64,000 nucleotides of DNA from Alteromonadaceae bacterium (lineage in GTDB: Bacteria; Pseudomonadota; Gammaproteobacteria; Enterobacterales; Alteromonadaceae): the NCBI GenBank assembly GCA_013373625.1, contig JABXHM010000012.1, forward strand, positions 1 through 64,000. Reading direction: 5' to 3'. Made by a program: the position numbers and the translations under genes. The notes under the pieces are model-generated. The model worked only from the letters and a program-made list of their open reading frames with translations. It was not told the DNA's origin and did no database searches. Position 1 is the stretch's first letter; every line of letters begins with the position of its first letter. Of the stretch, positions 26,429-34,493 are shown piece by piece.

Positions 26429-27311
26429 GTCGACGTTAATTGCATTCTGGCTAGTTGTGCTGGCGGGATGTTCATCGGTACCGCCTCCCGAGCAGACTTC
26501 AACAGCGAATACGGCGGCAACGCAGAAACAACAAAAAAGCCAACAACGAGTTTCTGAACAAACCGAGCAGCTCAGCCAGGGACAAAAGGTCAGTATTGCA
26601 ACCTCGCAGGGCGAGATCAGTGTTGAACCCGCTGTTGTGGCTGTTGCTAATGCCGAACAATCTTCCGGTCAAGTACCTTCTACACCCGATTATTACGACC
26701 CATGGGAAGGTTTTAACCGCTCCATGTTTAGCTTTAACCATGCAGCGTATGAATACGTACTAATTCCTGTAACAGACGGTTACAAAGCCGTTCTGCCTCA
26801 GCCGGTCCGCTCTTCCGTTGGCAATTTCTTTGCGAATCTTCGTGAGCCACTCAATTTATTAAATAATCTGTTTTCCGGTGATGTCGATGATGCCGGCAGT
26901 AACTTAGGGCGCTTTTTGATCAATAGCACTGTGGGTGTTCTGGGGCTATTCGATCCAGCGACCAGTTGGTTTGATATCGAGAAAAAGCGTCGTTCTATAG
27001 CCGATACACTGACCCATTACGGGGTTGGGTCCGGCCCATTCTTAGTATTACCTATACTCGGCCAAAGCGATGTTCGTGGTGGCTTTTCAGTGCTGACTGA
27101 AGGACTGATTCATCCGGTTAATCAAATAGCCGATTCGCCACAGAATTTGCAGCTTCGTGCTGTTGATGGGGTGGATGATTTTTCTAAACAATCAGAAACC
27201 TATCAGACATTGTATAACGAAGCGCAGGATCCTTATCTGTATTTTAGGAACCAGTATTTACAAGGGCAGGCCAGGGACACGTTGTATGAAAAACGAAACA
27301 CTAAGGAATAA
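26418..27311 (+). CDS. mlaA: Outer-membrane lipoprotein MlaA (VacJ)
   Basis: 297 residues. The lipobox VVLAGC puts the lipid on Cys18. A Gln/Ser-rich linker of about 70 residues, longer than in E. coli, precedes the MlaA core: YDPWEGFNRSMFSFN, then PVRSSVGNFFANLREPLNLLNNLFSG, GRFLINSTVGVLGLFDPA, RRSIADTLTHYGVGSGPFLVLPILG. MlaA removes phospholipids from the outer leaflet of the outer membrane and passes them to MlaC and the MlaFEDB complex. Here no mlaBCDEF genes adjoin; instead an RND exporter overlaps the 3' end by 26 bases. Confidence 0.93.
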   Translation: MNYKSTLIAFWLVVLAGCSSVPPPEQTSTANTAATQKQQKSQQRVSEQTEQLSQGQKVSIATSQGEISVEPAVVAVANAEQSSGQVPSTPDYYDPWEGFNRSMFSFNHAAYEYVLIPVTDGYKAVLPQPVRSSVGNFFANLREPLNLLNNLFSGDVDDAGSNLGRFLINSTVGVLGLFDPATSWFDIEKKRRSIADTLTHYGVGSGPFLVLPILGQSDVRGGFSVLTEGLIHPVNQIADSPQNLQLRAVDGVDDFSKQSETYQTLYNEAQDPYLYFRNQYLQGQARDTLYEKRNTKE

Positions 27312-29748
27312 CTTAGCAAACGCCATTGTCAAAGGGCGTTGGGCGATAATTGTAAGTTTTATGCTGTTGGTGGCAGTGGCGGCTGCAGGTATTCCAAAAT
27401 TTAAAATTGCGGCGTCCGCAGACACTTTGTTAGTAAAAGACAATGAGCTGTATATTCAAACCCAGATTGCGCAGCAAACGTTTAGCCCCGATGAATTTAT
27501 TTTACTGGCGTACGAACCTGTCGACCACGAGGTGTTCAGCGAGCAGACGTTTTCCGATCTGGCAATGTTGTCAGATGAGCTCAGCCAGATACAACGCGTT
27601 GAGAGCACGACGTCAATCCTCAATGTACCGCTTATCGATAATGCTGATGCGTTAACCGGCCAAACAGATGTCAGCGCGCTAACATGGCAAAATCAACACT
27701 ATGCGCCTGAAACCATGCGTAAGTTAGTGAGCGGTCATCCTATTTTTACGGATTTACTGATTAACCGTGATAACACCGCGACATCTATTCAGATTGTCTT
27801 TAAGTCCAATCAGGAGCTGGTTGAAATTGAGCGACAAATCACCAACATCAAAGCAAACCTGCTAGAGAGGTCGTTAACCGACGAAGAACAAGCACAGATT
27901 GCCCAACTGCAATCAAGGGCTGAGCCATTGCGTGCGGAACTCACCCGTCAACGTAAACAGGAAATTGAGCAAATCAATGCCATCACTAAGCAAGTCAATG
28001 ATCGTGCGAATACCTACTTGGGTGGTTCTTATGTCGTTGGCCAGCATCTTATTGATATTATCCGCGCCGATTTGGTGACGTTTGGTCTGGCTATTGCGGT
28101 CGTTATTGCGCTGTTATTAGCGGTGCTATTCAGGCGGGTTAAATGGGTGGTATTTCCATTGTTAAGCTGTGGCCTCAGTGTGACGCTGACTATCGGTGCG
28201 CTAGGGTGGTTTGACCTGCGAGCTACAGTAATATCGGCTAATTTTGTGGCGCTGCAAATTATTTTAACGCTGGCAGTGATGATTCATATGCTGGGCAGTT
28301 ATCGGTATATCGCACGTGAACAGCCTGAGCTCAACCAGCATGAGCGCGTGAAACGCATGTTGGAAGATAAACTGGCGCCATGCTTCTTTGCTTCATTGAC
28401 CACCAGTGTGGGCTTTGCAGCTTTGCTCTTTAGCGGGCTTGAACCTGTTATATCCTTTGGTGTGATGATGTTAATTGCCATGGTGATCTCACAGCTGGTT
28501 AGTCTGCTTTTATTTCCCGCACTACTTGCGTTGTTATCATCAGGAAGCGAGGCCAAAGACTATGGTTTTATTAAACGTACGCTGGCCGCGTGTCGCTCGT
28601 TATCACTGAATAAACCCGGCTTAACAAGCATTAGCGCCATTTTGATCTTTGTTGCGCTCGGTGCTGGTATTTCACGGCTGAACGTTGAAAACTCCTTTAT
28701 TAATTACTTTGCAAAGGACACCCGGGTTTATCAGGAACTGGCCTATATCGATAAAGAGTTTGGTGGTACTACGGCGCTGGATATTATTATTGACGTGCCG
28801 CAAAAGCCCGATGACCCGTCGTTACTGATCGGGGCAGACAGTGTTAATCAGCTGACGTTGGTGCAAAGCGCGGTCACTGCATTTGAGGCGACCGGCAGCG
28901 TCACTTCTTTGGTGAACTTTACTGAGCTGGCAAAGCAACTGAATGGCAACAGACCGTTAACCGAATACGAACTGTCCAGTATTTATTATCTTTTGAATGA
29001 GAAAGTGGTGAATCAGTTGGTGGGGGCGTACTTTTCTGAAGAAGATCAACGCTTGCGAATGGCTATCAGAATTCAGGATACCACCGAAGGGTTAAACCGC
29101 GAGCAGTTTATGGCGCAGCTTAAAGACGATTTAGCGACGGTTGGGGTTGAACAAGACAACTATCAGCTCACCAGTCTGTTTGTACTGTATCAGGATATAC
29201 TCAGCCGTTTATTTGACTCGCAAATTACTACCCTGGGTATTGTTTATGTAGCGTTGGGGTTAGTCTTTTTACTGATCTTCCGATCTATAAAAGTGGCGCT
29301 TATTGCACTGCTGCCAAACATCCTGACAACCCTCGCTATTTTAGGCGTGATAGGATGGGCCGGCATTCCACTTGATATTATGACCATTACTATAGCTGCC
29401 ATCGCAATGGGGATAGCAGTAGATGATACGCTGCATTTTGTTCACAGTTATCTTGCATCGCTGCGTGATAAAACTAATACAGCATCTACAAGCCGGGCAG
29501 CGCAAGCGGCGGAATCTGCTTTTAAACACAGTGGACTGGCCATTTTGTTAACCACTACCGTCATAGCTGTGGGCTTTTCATTGTTTGGCTTTTCTGACTT
29601 CCTGCCAAGTGTCTATTTTGGCTTGCTAACAGCGCTGGCTATGGTAATGGCACTGGTCACAGACTTAACATTGCTGCCAGCGCTACTGAATAAGTGGGTT
29701 GCAGCTGATTACGCCAATAGTAGTGAGGAGGCGGCTCATGCACAGTAA
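27286..29748 (+). CDS. RND-superfamily exporter, HAE3 type
   Basis: 820 residues from the ATG at 27286; 43 codons of open frame upstream overlap mlaA and do not resemble the family. The layout is two tandem halves, each with an N-terminal helix, a large periplasmic loop and five helices, as in HAE3/MMPL proteins, with GYxxxA-like segments FVALQIILTLAVMIHMLGSY and ITIAAIAMGIAVDDTLHFVHSY. A coiled-coil patch (IERQITNIKANLLERSLTDEE) lies in the first periplasmic loop. Members move hydrophobic molecules, including hopanoids and lipids. Translational overlap with mlaA suggests a shared lipid-trafficking task. Confidence 0.88.
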   Translation: MKNETLRNNLANAIVKGRWAIIVSFMLLVAVAAAGIPKFKIAASADTLLVKDNELYIQTQIAQQTFSPDEFILLAYEPVDHEVFSEQTFSDLAMLSDELSQIQRVESTTSILNVPLIDNADALTGQTDVSALTWQNQHYAPETMRKLVSGHPIFTDLLINRDNTATSIQIVFKSNQELVEIERQITNIKANLLERSLTDEEQAQIAQLQSRAEPLRAELTRQRKQEIEQINAITKQVNDRANTYLGGSYVVGQHLIDIIRADLVTFGLAIAVVIALLLAVLFRRVKWVVFPLLSCGLSVTLTIGALGWFDLRATVISANFVALQIILTLAVMIHMLGSYRYIAREQPELNQHERVKRMLEDKLAPCFFASLTTSVGFAALLFSGLEPVISFGVMMLIAMVISQLVSLLLFPALLALLSSGSEAKDYGFIKRTLAACRSLSLNKPGLTSISAILIFVALGAGISRLNVENSFINYFAKDTRVYQELAYIDKEFGGTTALDIIIDVPQKPDDPSLLIGADSVNQLTLVQSAVTAFEATGSVTSLVNFTELAKQLNGNRPLTEYELSSIYYLLNEKVVNQLVGAYFSEEDQRLRMAIRIQDTTEGLNREQFMAQLKDDLATVGVEQDNYQLTSLFVLYQDILSRLFDSQITTLGIVYVALGLVFLLIFRSIKVALIALLPNILTTLAILGVIGWAGIPLDIMTITIAAIAMGIAVDDTLHFVHSYLASLRDKTNTASTSRAAQAAESAFKHSGLAILLTTTVIAVGFSLFGFSDFLPSVYFGLLTALAMVMALVTDLTLLPALLNKWVAADYANSSEEAAHAQ

Positions 29749-30199
29749 GTTTGGTTCGTTGAAGGATTTATCGGCCCGATTTTTTGCCGGTTTGTTTCTG
29801 TGCGTATCGGCCACCATGGTAGCTATGTCTGGTATTCACTTTTATACCGGTTTTAGCGCAGACATCGATTTTGTCTCAGCGGTGATCAAAGCGGTTAACG
29901 ATCTGTTTATCGCGCTGGCAACCTATGAACTTGCAATGGGTATATTTAAAGAATATCGCCACAGTGAAGAAGGGGATTTATTTTTGTCGATCCGTCGCAC
30001 TGTGACCAGGTTTGTCAGTGTCGTGGTGATTGCACTGGTGCTTGAAGGGTTAGTTATGATTATAAAATACAGTCAGCTTGACCTTGCAGGTAACTTATTT
30101 TACCCGGTGGCAGTGGTCGTTGCTGCCAGTGTATTACTTATGTCATTAGGCGTTTTTCTGCACCTTACCCGCGACAAAAATGCGTTGCCGAGCGGGTAA
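29738..30199 (+). CDS. Small four-helix membrane protein at the end of the mlaA operon
   Basis: 153 residues from the ATG at 29738, which follows GAGGAGGCGGCTC and overlaps the exporter stop. Four hydrophobic segments are visible (LSARFFAGLFLCVSATMVAMSG, INDLFIALATYELAMG-like helix, FVSVVVIALVLEGLVMII, FYPVAVVVAASVLLMSLGVF). No family is certain; the central ELAMGIFKEYR is reminiscent of UPF0114 (YqhA) proteins. Coupled position suggests an accessory to the RND exporter. Confidence 0.72.
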   Translation: MHSKFGSLKDLSARFFAGLFLCVSATMVAMSGIHFYTGFSADIDFVSAVIKAVNDLFIALATYELAMGIFKEYRHSEEGDLFLSIRRTVTRFVSVVVIALVLEGLVMIIKYSQLDLAGNLFYPVAVVVAASVLLMSLGVFLHLTRDKNALPSG

Positions 30200-30209
30200 T
30201 CCTGTGGAC

Positions 30210-30238
30210 GCTGCGCGGTGCAGCACACGCCGCGCAGC
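30210..30238 (+). repeat. GC-rich inverted repeat after the mlaA operon
   Basis: GCTGCGCGG at 30210-30218 pairs with CCGCGCAGC at 30230-30238. No T-run follows; it probably stabilises the 3' end of the operon transcript. Confidence 0.5.
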
Positions 30239-30311
30239 TCGCTAGCCTAAAATCCTGAGCCCTGGTAATATTATCCAGTGACCTGGTCGATGTTACCGGT
30301 AATACACAATA

Positions 30312-30331
30312 AAAAGGCCGCATAGCCTTTT
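30312..30331 (+). terminator. Possible terminator before the EEP-family gene
   Basis: AAAAGGC at 30312-30318 pairs with GCCTTTT at 30325-30331 around CGCATA, a short symmetrical A/T-flanked hairpin that could act on either strand. Confidence 0.5.
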
Positions 30332-30449
30332 AATGTGCTTTGTAGCCATCACTTGTTGACCGTTGGTGTACAACAAAGATTAACCGGCCCTGGTGTTTAT
30401 TTATGCCGGCTCGCGTACAATAATGCCATCATTTCTGGTGGTGTTCACA

Positions 30450-31634
30450 ATGTTCAAATCTGGTTTAGTTACTTTATTAACACTGTTTATCAGTGCTTCG
30501 TATGTGCTTTCTTCACACGCAGACTCAATTCGGGTAGCGACCTTCAATGTCAGTATGGAAGCCAGTAATTATTCACAAAGTGATACTGATGGCGTCGATG
30601 CTAACATACTGCTGGCGCATTTAAGGTCGGCTGAGCATCCGCAAATTCGTAATATTGCCGAAATTATTCAGCGTGTGGCGCCGGATATTATATTACTCAA
30701 TGAGTTTGATTATTCTCCGGTCGCAAATCCCAGCGCAACAGCACTGTTTGTATCCAATTACCTGAATATCAGCCAGCAAGGCCAGGCCCCAATAGATTAC
30801 CCATACCAGTATATTGCACCGGTGAATACCGGCGTGCCTACGCCTTATGATTTAGATAATAACGGCGAAAAAACCGGCCATGGCGGTGACGCCTATGGTT
30901 GGGGATTGTATCCTGGCCAGTATGGTATGGCGCTGTTATCCCGTTATCCCATTGATGTTGAGGGGATCCGTACCTTTCAACGGTTCTTGTGGCAGCATTT
31001 GCCCGAAGCTCAGGTACCGGTTGATCCGGTGTCAGGCGACCCCTGGTATAACGAGGAAGAGTGGGCGGCGCTGCGCTTAAGTTCTAAATCTCACTGGGAT
31101 ATACCAGTTAATGTCAATGGCAATATTGTACATATTTTAGCAATGCACCCTACGCCGCCAACCTTTGATGGCCCGGAGGACAGAAACGGCAAACGAAACC
31201 ATGATGAAATTCGCTTGATGGCCGATTATTTATTGCCGTCAACAGCCGGTTATATCTACGATGATGCAGGGCGAAAAGGGAGTTTTTCGGGGCGCAGATT
31301 TGTACTGGCTGGCGATTTTAATGCGGCAGATATTGGCGATAAATACCGCCCAAACGTGATTGAGCAACTCACAGAACATCCACTGGTAAATAATAGCGTG
31401 ATACCGGTAAGTGATGGCGGAAATGCATCGGATATGGCGCAATACAGCCGACGTTTCACCGCCTCTTGGGGCGCACGTGCCGATTATGTATTACCCTCAC
31501 GAGCCGGCTTCGACGTTACCGCAGCCGGTGTGTTCTGGCCGGACAAAGATTCACCACTTTATCGTTTGGTAAAAGATCGTCTAAGTAGCTCCGATCACCG
31601 ATTAGTGTGGATAGATTTGAGGTTAACAGAATAA
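30450..31634 (+). CDS. Secreted endonuclease/exonuclease/phosphatase-family protein
   Basis: 394 residues from the ATG at 30450, which gives a signal peptide (LVTLLTLFISASYVLSSHA); the frame is open for 19 more codons upstream. The EEP fold motifs appear in order: IRVATFNVSME, APDIILLNEFDYS with the metal-binding Glu, HILAMHPTPP, LAGDFNAADIG with Asp and Asn, and the catalytic SSDHRLVWIDL near the end. Members cleave phosphodiester or phosphomonoester bonds in nucleic acids, lipids or inositol phosphates. Because it is secreted and alone, nutrient (phosphate or nucleotide) scavenging is the likeliest role. Confidence 0.85.
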   Translation: MFKSGLVTLLTLFISASYVLSSHADSIRVATFNVSMEASNYSQSDTDGVDANILLAHLRSAEHPQIRNIAEIIQRVAPDIILLNEFDYSPVANPSATALFVSNYLNISQQGQAPIDYPYQYIAPVNTGVPTPYDLDNNGEKTGHGGDAYGWGLYPGQYGMALLSRYPIDVEGIRTFQRFLWQHLPEAQVPVDPVSGDPWYNEEEWAALRLSSKSHWDIPVNVNGNIVHILAMHPTPPTFDGPEDRNGKRNHDEIRLMADYLLPSTAGYIYDDAGRKGSFSGRRFVLAGDFNAADIGDKYRPNVIEQLTEHPLVNNSVIPVSDGGNASDMAQYSRRFTASWGARADYVLPSRAGFDVTAAGVFWPDKDSPLYRLVKDRLSSSDHRLVWIDLRLTE

Positions 31635-31712
31635 CCCGGTATGTTTCACCGGCTTGTTGTAGTGACTTTTCCGGCTCAATGCCAGGGCGTGTTGATGGGT
31701 TTAATGTAAAAA

Positions 31713-31742
31713 AAGGGCAATATCGCTGCCGATATTGCCCTT
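31713..31742 (-). terminator. Strong terminator of the small acidic lipoprotein gene
   Basis: A perfect 13-base stem (AAGGGCAATATCG with CGATATTGCCCTT) around CTGC; on the minus strand it is followed by TTTTTTT. It lies 27 bases beyond the lipoprotein stop and may also end the convergent EEP transcript. Confidence 0.88.
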
Positions 31743-31768
31743 ATCTGTTTAAGCGGACTGATCGTTAA

Positions 31769-31969
31769 TTAACAATCGTCGTCTTCAGCTTCTACGCCTT
31801 CTTTAACATCTTCACAAGCATCTTCCACTGCGTTACCAGCGTCAGTAACTGCTTCGTCGATAGCTTCGCCAGCGTCTTCTGCTTCACCGTCACCACAAGC
31901 GATAACTGAACACGCAAAGGCGGCGATAACGGTCATTTTTAACATGTCTAAAAACTTTAAATTTTTCAT
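31769..31969 (-). CDS. Small, very acidic lipoprotein
   Basis: 66 residues. The signal peptide ends in SVIAC, giving Cys25 as the lipid anchor, so the mature lipoprotein is about 42 residues, almost entirely Asp, Glu, Ala and Val (GDGEAEDAGEAIDEAVTDAG and a terminal EDDDC). It has two cysteines near the C-terminus (DACEDV and the last residue). An AAGGAATAATT ribosome site precedes the ATG. Its small size and composition resemble stress-induced entericidin-like lipoproteins but the sequence is not the same family. It lies just after the DUF1328 gene and has its own strong terminator. Confidence 0.78.
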   Translation of the reverse strand: MKNLKFLDMLKMTVIAAFACSVIACGDGEAEDAGEAIDEAVTDAGNAVEDACEDVKEGVEAEDDDC

Positions 31970-31998
31970 AATTATTCCTTAATTATTAATGTTTAATA

Positions 31999-32175
31999 CT
32001 ATGCCTTGGGGGTTTTTCCGCGTAAGGCCCCAGCAATAAGCGATATAACGAGTAGCACAACAAATAGAAAGAACAGAAACTGCGCGATACCTGTTGCTGC
32101 ACCAGCGATGCCACCAAAACCGAAAACTGCTGCTATAATTGCGATAATAAAAAATGTGATTGCCCAACCTAACAT
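31999..32175 (-). CDS. DUF1328/UPF0391 (YtjA-like) small membrane protein
   Basis: 58 residues with two hydrophobic helices and a short basic tail. It starts [20 protein letters not shown], continues with [12 protein letters not shown] and [14 protein letters not shown], and ends ALRGKTPKA, the family pattern of UPF0391/DUF1328 proteins (E. coli YtjA), which are induced by envelope and general stress. AAGGAGACATC before the ATG is one of the best ribosome sites in the window. Another frame on the same strand (31979-32167) is a shadow of this gene. Confidence 0.92.
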   Translation of the reverse strand: MLGWAITFFIIAIIAAVFGFGGIAGAATGIAQFLFFLFVVLLVISLIAGALRGKTPKA

Positions 32176-32426
32176 GATGTCTCCTTGTTTATTTCATCGT
32201 ATGTCACTTTATATTATGCTAGTCTTGTGCCATTGCGTATGTTGTTGAATTTAAACGAAAATAATTAATTCCAATAAGTTTTGGACTTCTTGTGTGCTAC
32301 ATCGTTACAGTCTTTTTGCATTTTTTACACGGCAGTTCAGGCAGCCTTACTTTCGCATTTGCTGACATTCGCGCTAATTAGGTTTAGGATCGCGCCATTA
32401 CACGTTTATTTTTATCCGGAGTACCA

Positions 32427-33074
32427 ATGGCAAATACTCACTCAGCATTTATCGGGCTGATGCAACGTGCCCGCAATGTTAAACGCTGGCCGTTGATGGC
32501 CCAGTTTCAGTCTGAAATGTTATCTACCCACATTTACGAAGCCTCGGTCATTGCCCATATGCTCGGGGTAATCGCTAAAGAAGTGTATAACGAAGATATT
32601 GTTCCTGACCGCGTGGCGTCGATGGCGATTTTTCATGAGGGCAGCGAAATAGCAGGTATGAGTGATATTCCCAGCCCGGTCAAATATCACGATCCGGAAA
32701 CTACCCAGGCGATCAAAAAGTTAGAGCGTCGGTTTGAACAAATGTTAATCAAAACCTTACCGGAAGCTCTGCAGGAAAGCTATGAGCCGTTGATTGTCCA
32801 AGATAAAAATGATGATCACGTACGATTAGCTAAAGCTGCAGATGTACTTTGTGCTTATCTGAAATGCGACTATGAGCTCGCTAAGTCAAACCATGAATTT
32901 TCAAATGCAATGGAAGAGATGGAAGTTCAACTGGCGCGATATCGTGAACTGCACCCTTGTGTCGATTATTTTTGTAAGGTCTTCTTAGAAGACGCCAAAG
33001 GGACCCTGGATGAACAGACCAAGGATCTGGATTGGGTCGAGAACGCCAACCAGGCCAATCTCAAATCTTCCTGA
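32427..33074 (+). CDS. yfbR: YfbR-like 5'-deoxynucleotidase with an HE in place of HD
   Basis: 215 residues of the HD-domain nucleotidase family. The opening RNVKRWPLM and STHIYEASVIAHML with His35 align with E. coli YfbR, and IPSPVKYHDPE and AKAADVLCAYLKCDYELA (Asp139) are also conserved. The diagnostic HDASE of YfbR reads HEGSE here (His70, Glu71, Glu74), so the metal-binding Asp is replaced by Glu, with a one-residue longer loop before Asp80. The enzyme family dephosphorylates deoxynucleoside monophosphates. Whether the change alters metal or rate is unknown. It has a TATCCGGAGTACCA ribosome site and stands alone. Confidence 0.88.
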   Translation: MANTHSAFIGLMQRARNVKRWPLMAQFQSEMLSTHIYEASVIAHMLGVIAKEVYNEDIVPDRVASMAIFHEGSEIAGMSDIPSPVKYHDPETTQAIKKLERRFEQMLIKTLPEALQESYEPLIVQDKNDDHVRLAKAADVLCAYLKCDYELAKSNHEFSNAMEEMEVQLARYRELHPCVDYFCKVFLEDAKGTLDEQTKDLDWVENANQANLKSS

Positions 33075-33225
33075 GTAGAACGCCTTATTTTGCCTGGTTT
33101 CATTGAATGCGGTTGCACTCAGTGGTAGTGGCCCGGTTAACGGGTGCACAGTAATCGGTTGTATTTTATATTGTTGCGCCGTAGCAGGGGGAAGCCAGTA
33201 CAATATCCTTTTGGACGCTCGTGCC

Positions 33226-33636
33226 TTATCCCTTAATCAGGGCATTTAGCTTTTCAAGGCACTGCTGATGACGATTCGTAATTTGACGCAGTTTTAGTGA
33301 TAGACCAGAGGGCTTCAGTGATGACAAACTGTCGTTCAGGCACGTTAGCAATTGTTCTTCCAGTTCAATGAAACCGTCGATTTTATCCAGTGATGGATAG
33401 CTGGTTAACATCGCCTGCAAACGCTCGCTGACCGCTTCAGATAATGTGTCGTCGTCTGCTTCATCATTGTCAGGAGTAAGAAGCTCCAGGGCACGTTTTT
33501 TTTCATCTTTCAGTAGTTTGAAACAAGCCAGTTGTTGGCTTGACAGGTTGTTCGATGTCGCTGAACTGTATAAATCTGCGCCTTTGCTAAATAACGCCTG
33601 TAAATGGTCTACTGCATTGATCTTATCGTGCATCAT
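33226..33636 (-). CDS. Unknown small helical cytosolic protein
   Basis: 136 residues from the ATG at 33636 (the next codon, at 33633, is an equally possible ATG); a 17-codon extension in the track lacks a ribosome site. No signal sequence or membrane helix. Predicted all-helical, with a charged middle (DNDEADDDTLSEAVSERLQAM) that can form coiled coil. No family recognised. It follows the lipoprotein gene with stop and start 44 bases apart and may share its transcript. Confidence 0.6.
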   Translation of the reverse strand: MMHDKINAVDHLQALFSKGADLYSSATSNNLSSQQLACFKLLKDEKKRALELLTPDNDEADDDTLSEAVSERLQAMLTSYPSLDKIDGFIELEEQLLTCLNDSLSSLKPSGLSLKLRQITNRHQQCLEKLNALIKG

Positions 33637-33679
33637 AACTACTCTATAAATTAGGTGAATGAGACGAAAGGCTGTTTTG

Positions 33680-34309
33680 CTAATCAACCATTATCGCTTG
33701 TTTTGGTCTTGGCTCATGGCTCCCGAGCTGAATGGTCATAGTGTAATATTTCGCCGGACCGCTATTCATTGTTGATACGGCACCAACAGGTTTTGGTGTT
33801 GTAACACGTTCACATCCTGATACAGTGCACTGTTGGTTCTTTGGCAGCTCAGTGGTTTTGATATCGCCAGTTGCCGCGCCATCCACAGTCTCTGCCTGCG
33901 GTGCAGCTGTCATAACCTGTTGCTCTTCCATGTCAGGTAGATTAACCATGTCTGCCGATATCACCCTGTACCATGAAAAGCCTTTGGTGCGGCCGATTTC
34001 AGCGGCGCGCTGATGAGCGTAGGCCGATAGTTGTTCTGTACTGGTCGCGGCATTTGCCTTGTACATGATTTTATATTTTGATTCAGACAGTCGGTGTGAG
34101 GAATAACCCTCTGCGCCTGCACTTGGTGCCGCTTGATAGGGCGTCGATACTAATGAGCTACCTGCACACCCGGTCAACATACAGGTAGTGAATGCCGCTA
34201 CAAGTAACGCTTTTGCCAGATTCGTATTACTGAATAATTTAACCAATAAACTTAACTCTACGCTGGCTATCGCGTTAAATGCTGTTATCTGTTTGACAAT
34301 TCTGTGCAT
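33680..34309 (-). CDS. CC0125/CC1285-like lipoprotein
   Basis: 209 residues from ATG at 34309, chosen because AGGGA lies seven bases before it. The hydrophobic lipoprotein helix with LTGC places the lipidated Cys at about residue 48, unusually far in, so a later start (a TTG near 34246 would give a normal signal length) is possible. The body contains GYSSHRLSESKYKIMYKANAATSTEQLS and YAHQRAAEIGRTKGFSWYRV, the CC0125/CC1285 lipoprotein family pattern. Function of the family is unknown. Confidence 0.72.
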   Translation of the reverse strand: MHRIVKQITAFNAIASVELSLLVKLFSNTNLAKALLVAAFTTCMLTGCAGSSLVSTPYQAAPSAGAEGYSSHRLSESKYKIMYKANAATSTEQLSAYAHQRAAEIGRTKGFSWYRVISADMVNLPDMEEQQVMTAAPQAETVDGAATGDIKTTELPKNQQCTVSGCERVTTPKPVGAVSTMNSGPAKYYTMTIQLGSHEPRPKQAIMVD

Positions 34310-34493
34310 AATCATTTCCCTGTTAAGGTCAACTTGTGTTGGTATCTGTTAATAATCTAAACAGATATGTGCAACGCTTATGCCATCGTTTGTGATTAAT
34401 TTAACGTATTGAAATAAAAGAAAAAATAATAATTAGATACATAACTTAAACGTCAGAAGCCGGCGGCTATGTAAAACTTGCACAGCCGCGCTA

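Noticed and set aside
31979-32167. 62-codon minus-strand frame
   Set aside because: Out-of-frame shadow of the DUF1328 gene at 31999-32175, which has a much better ribosome site and clear family pattern.
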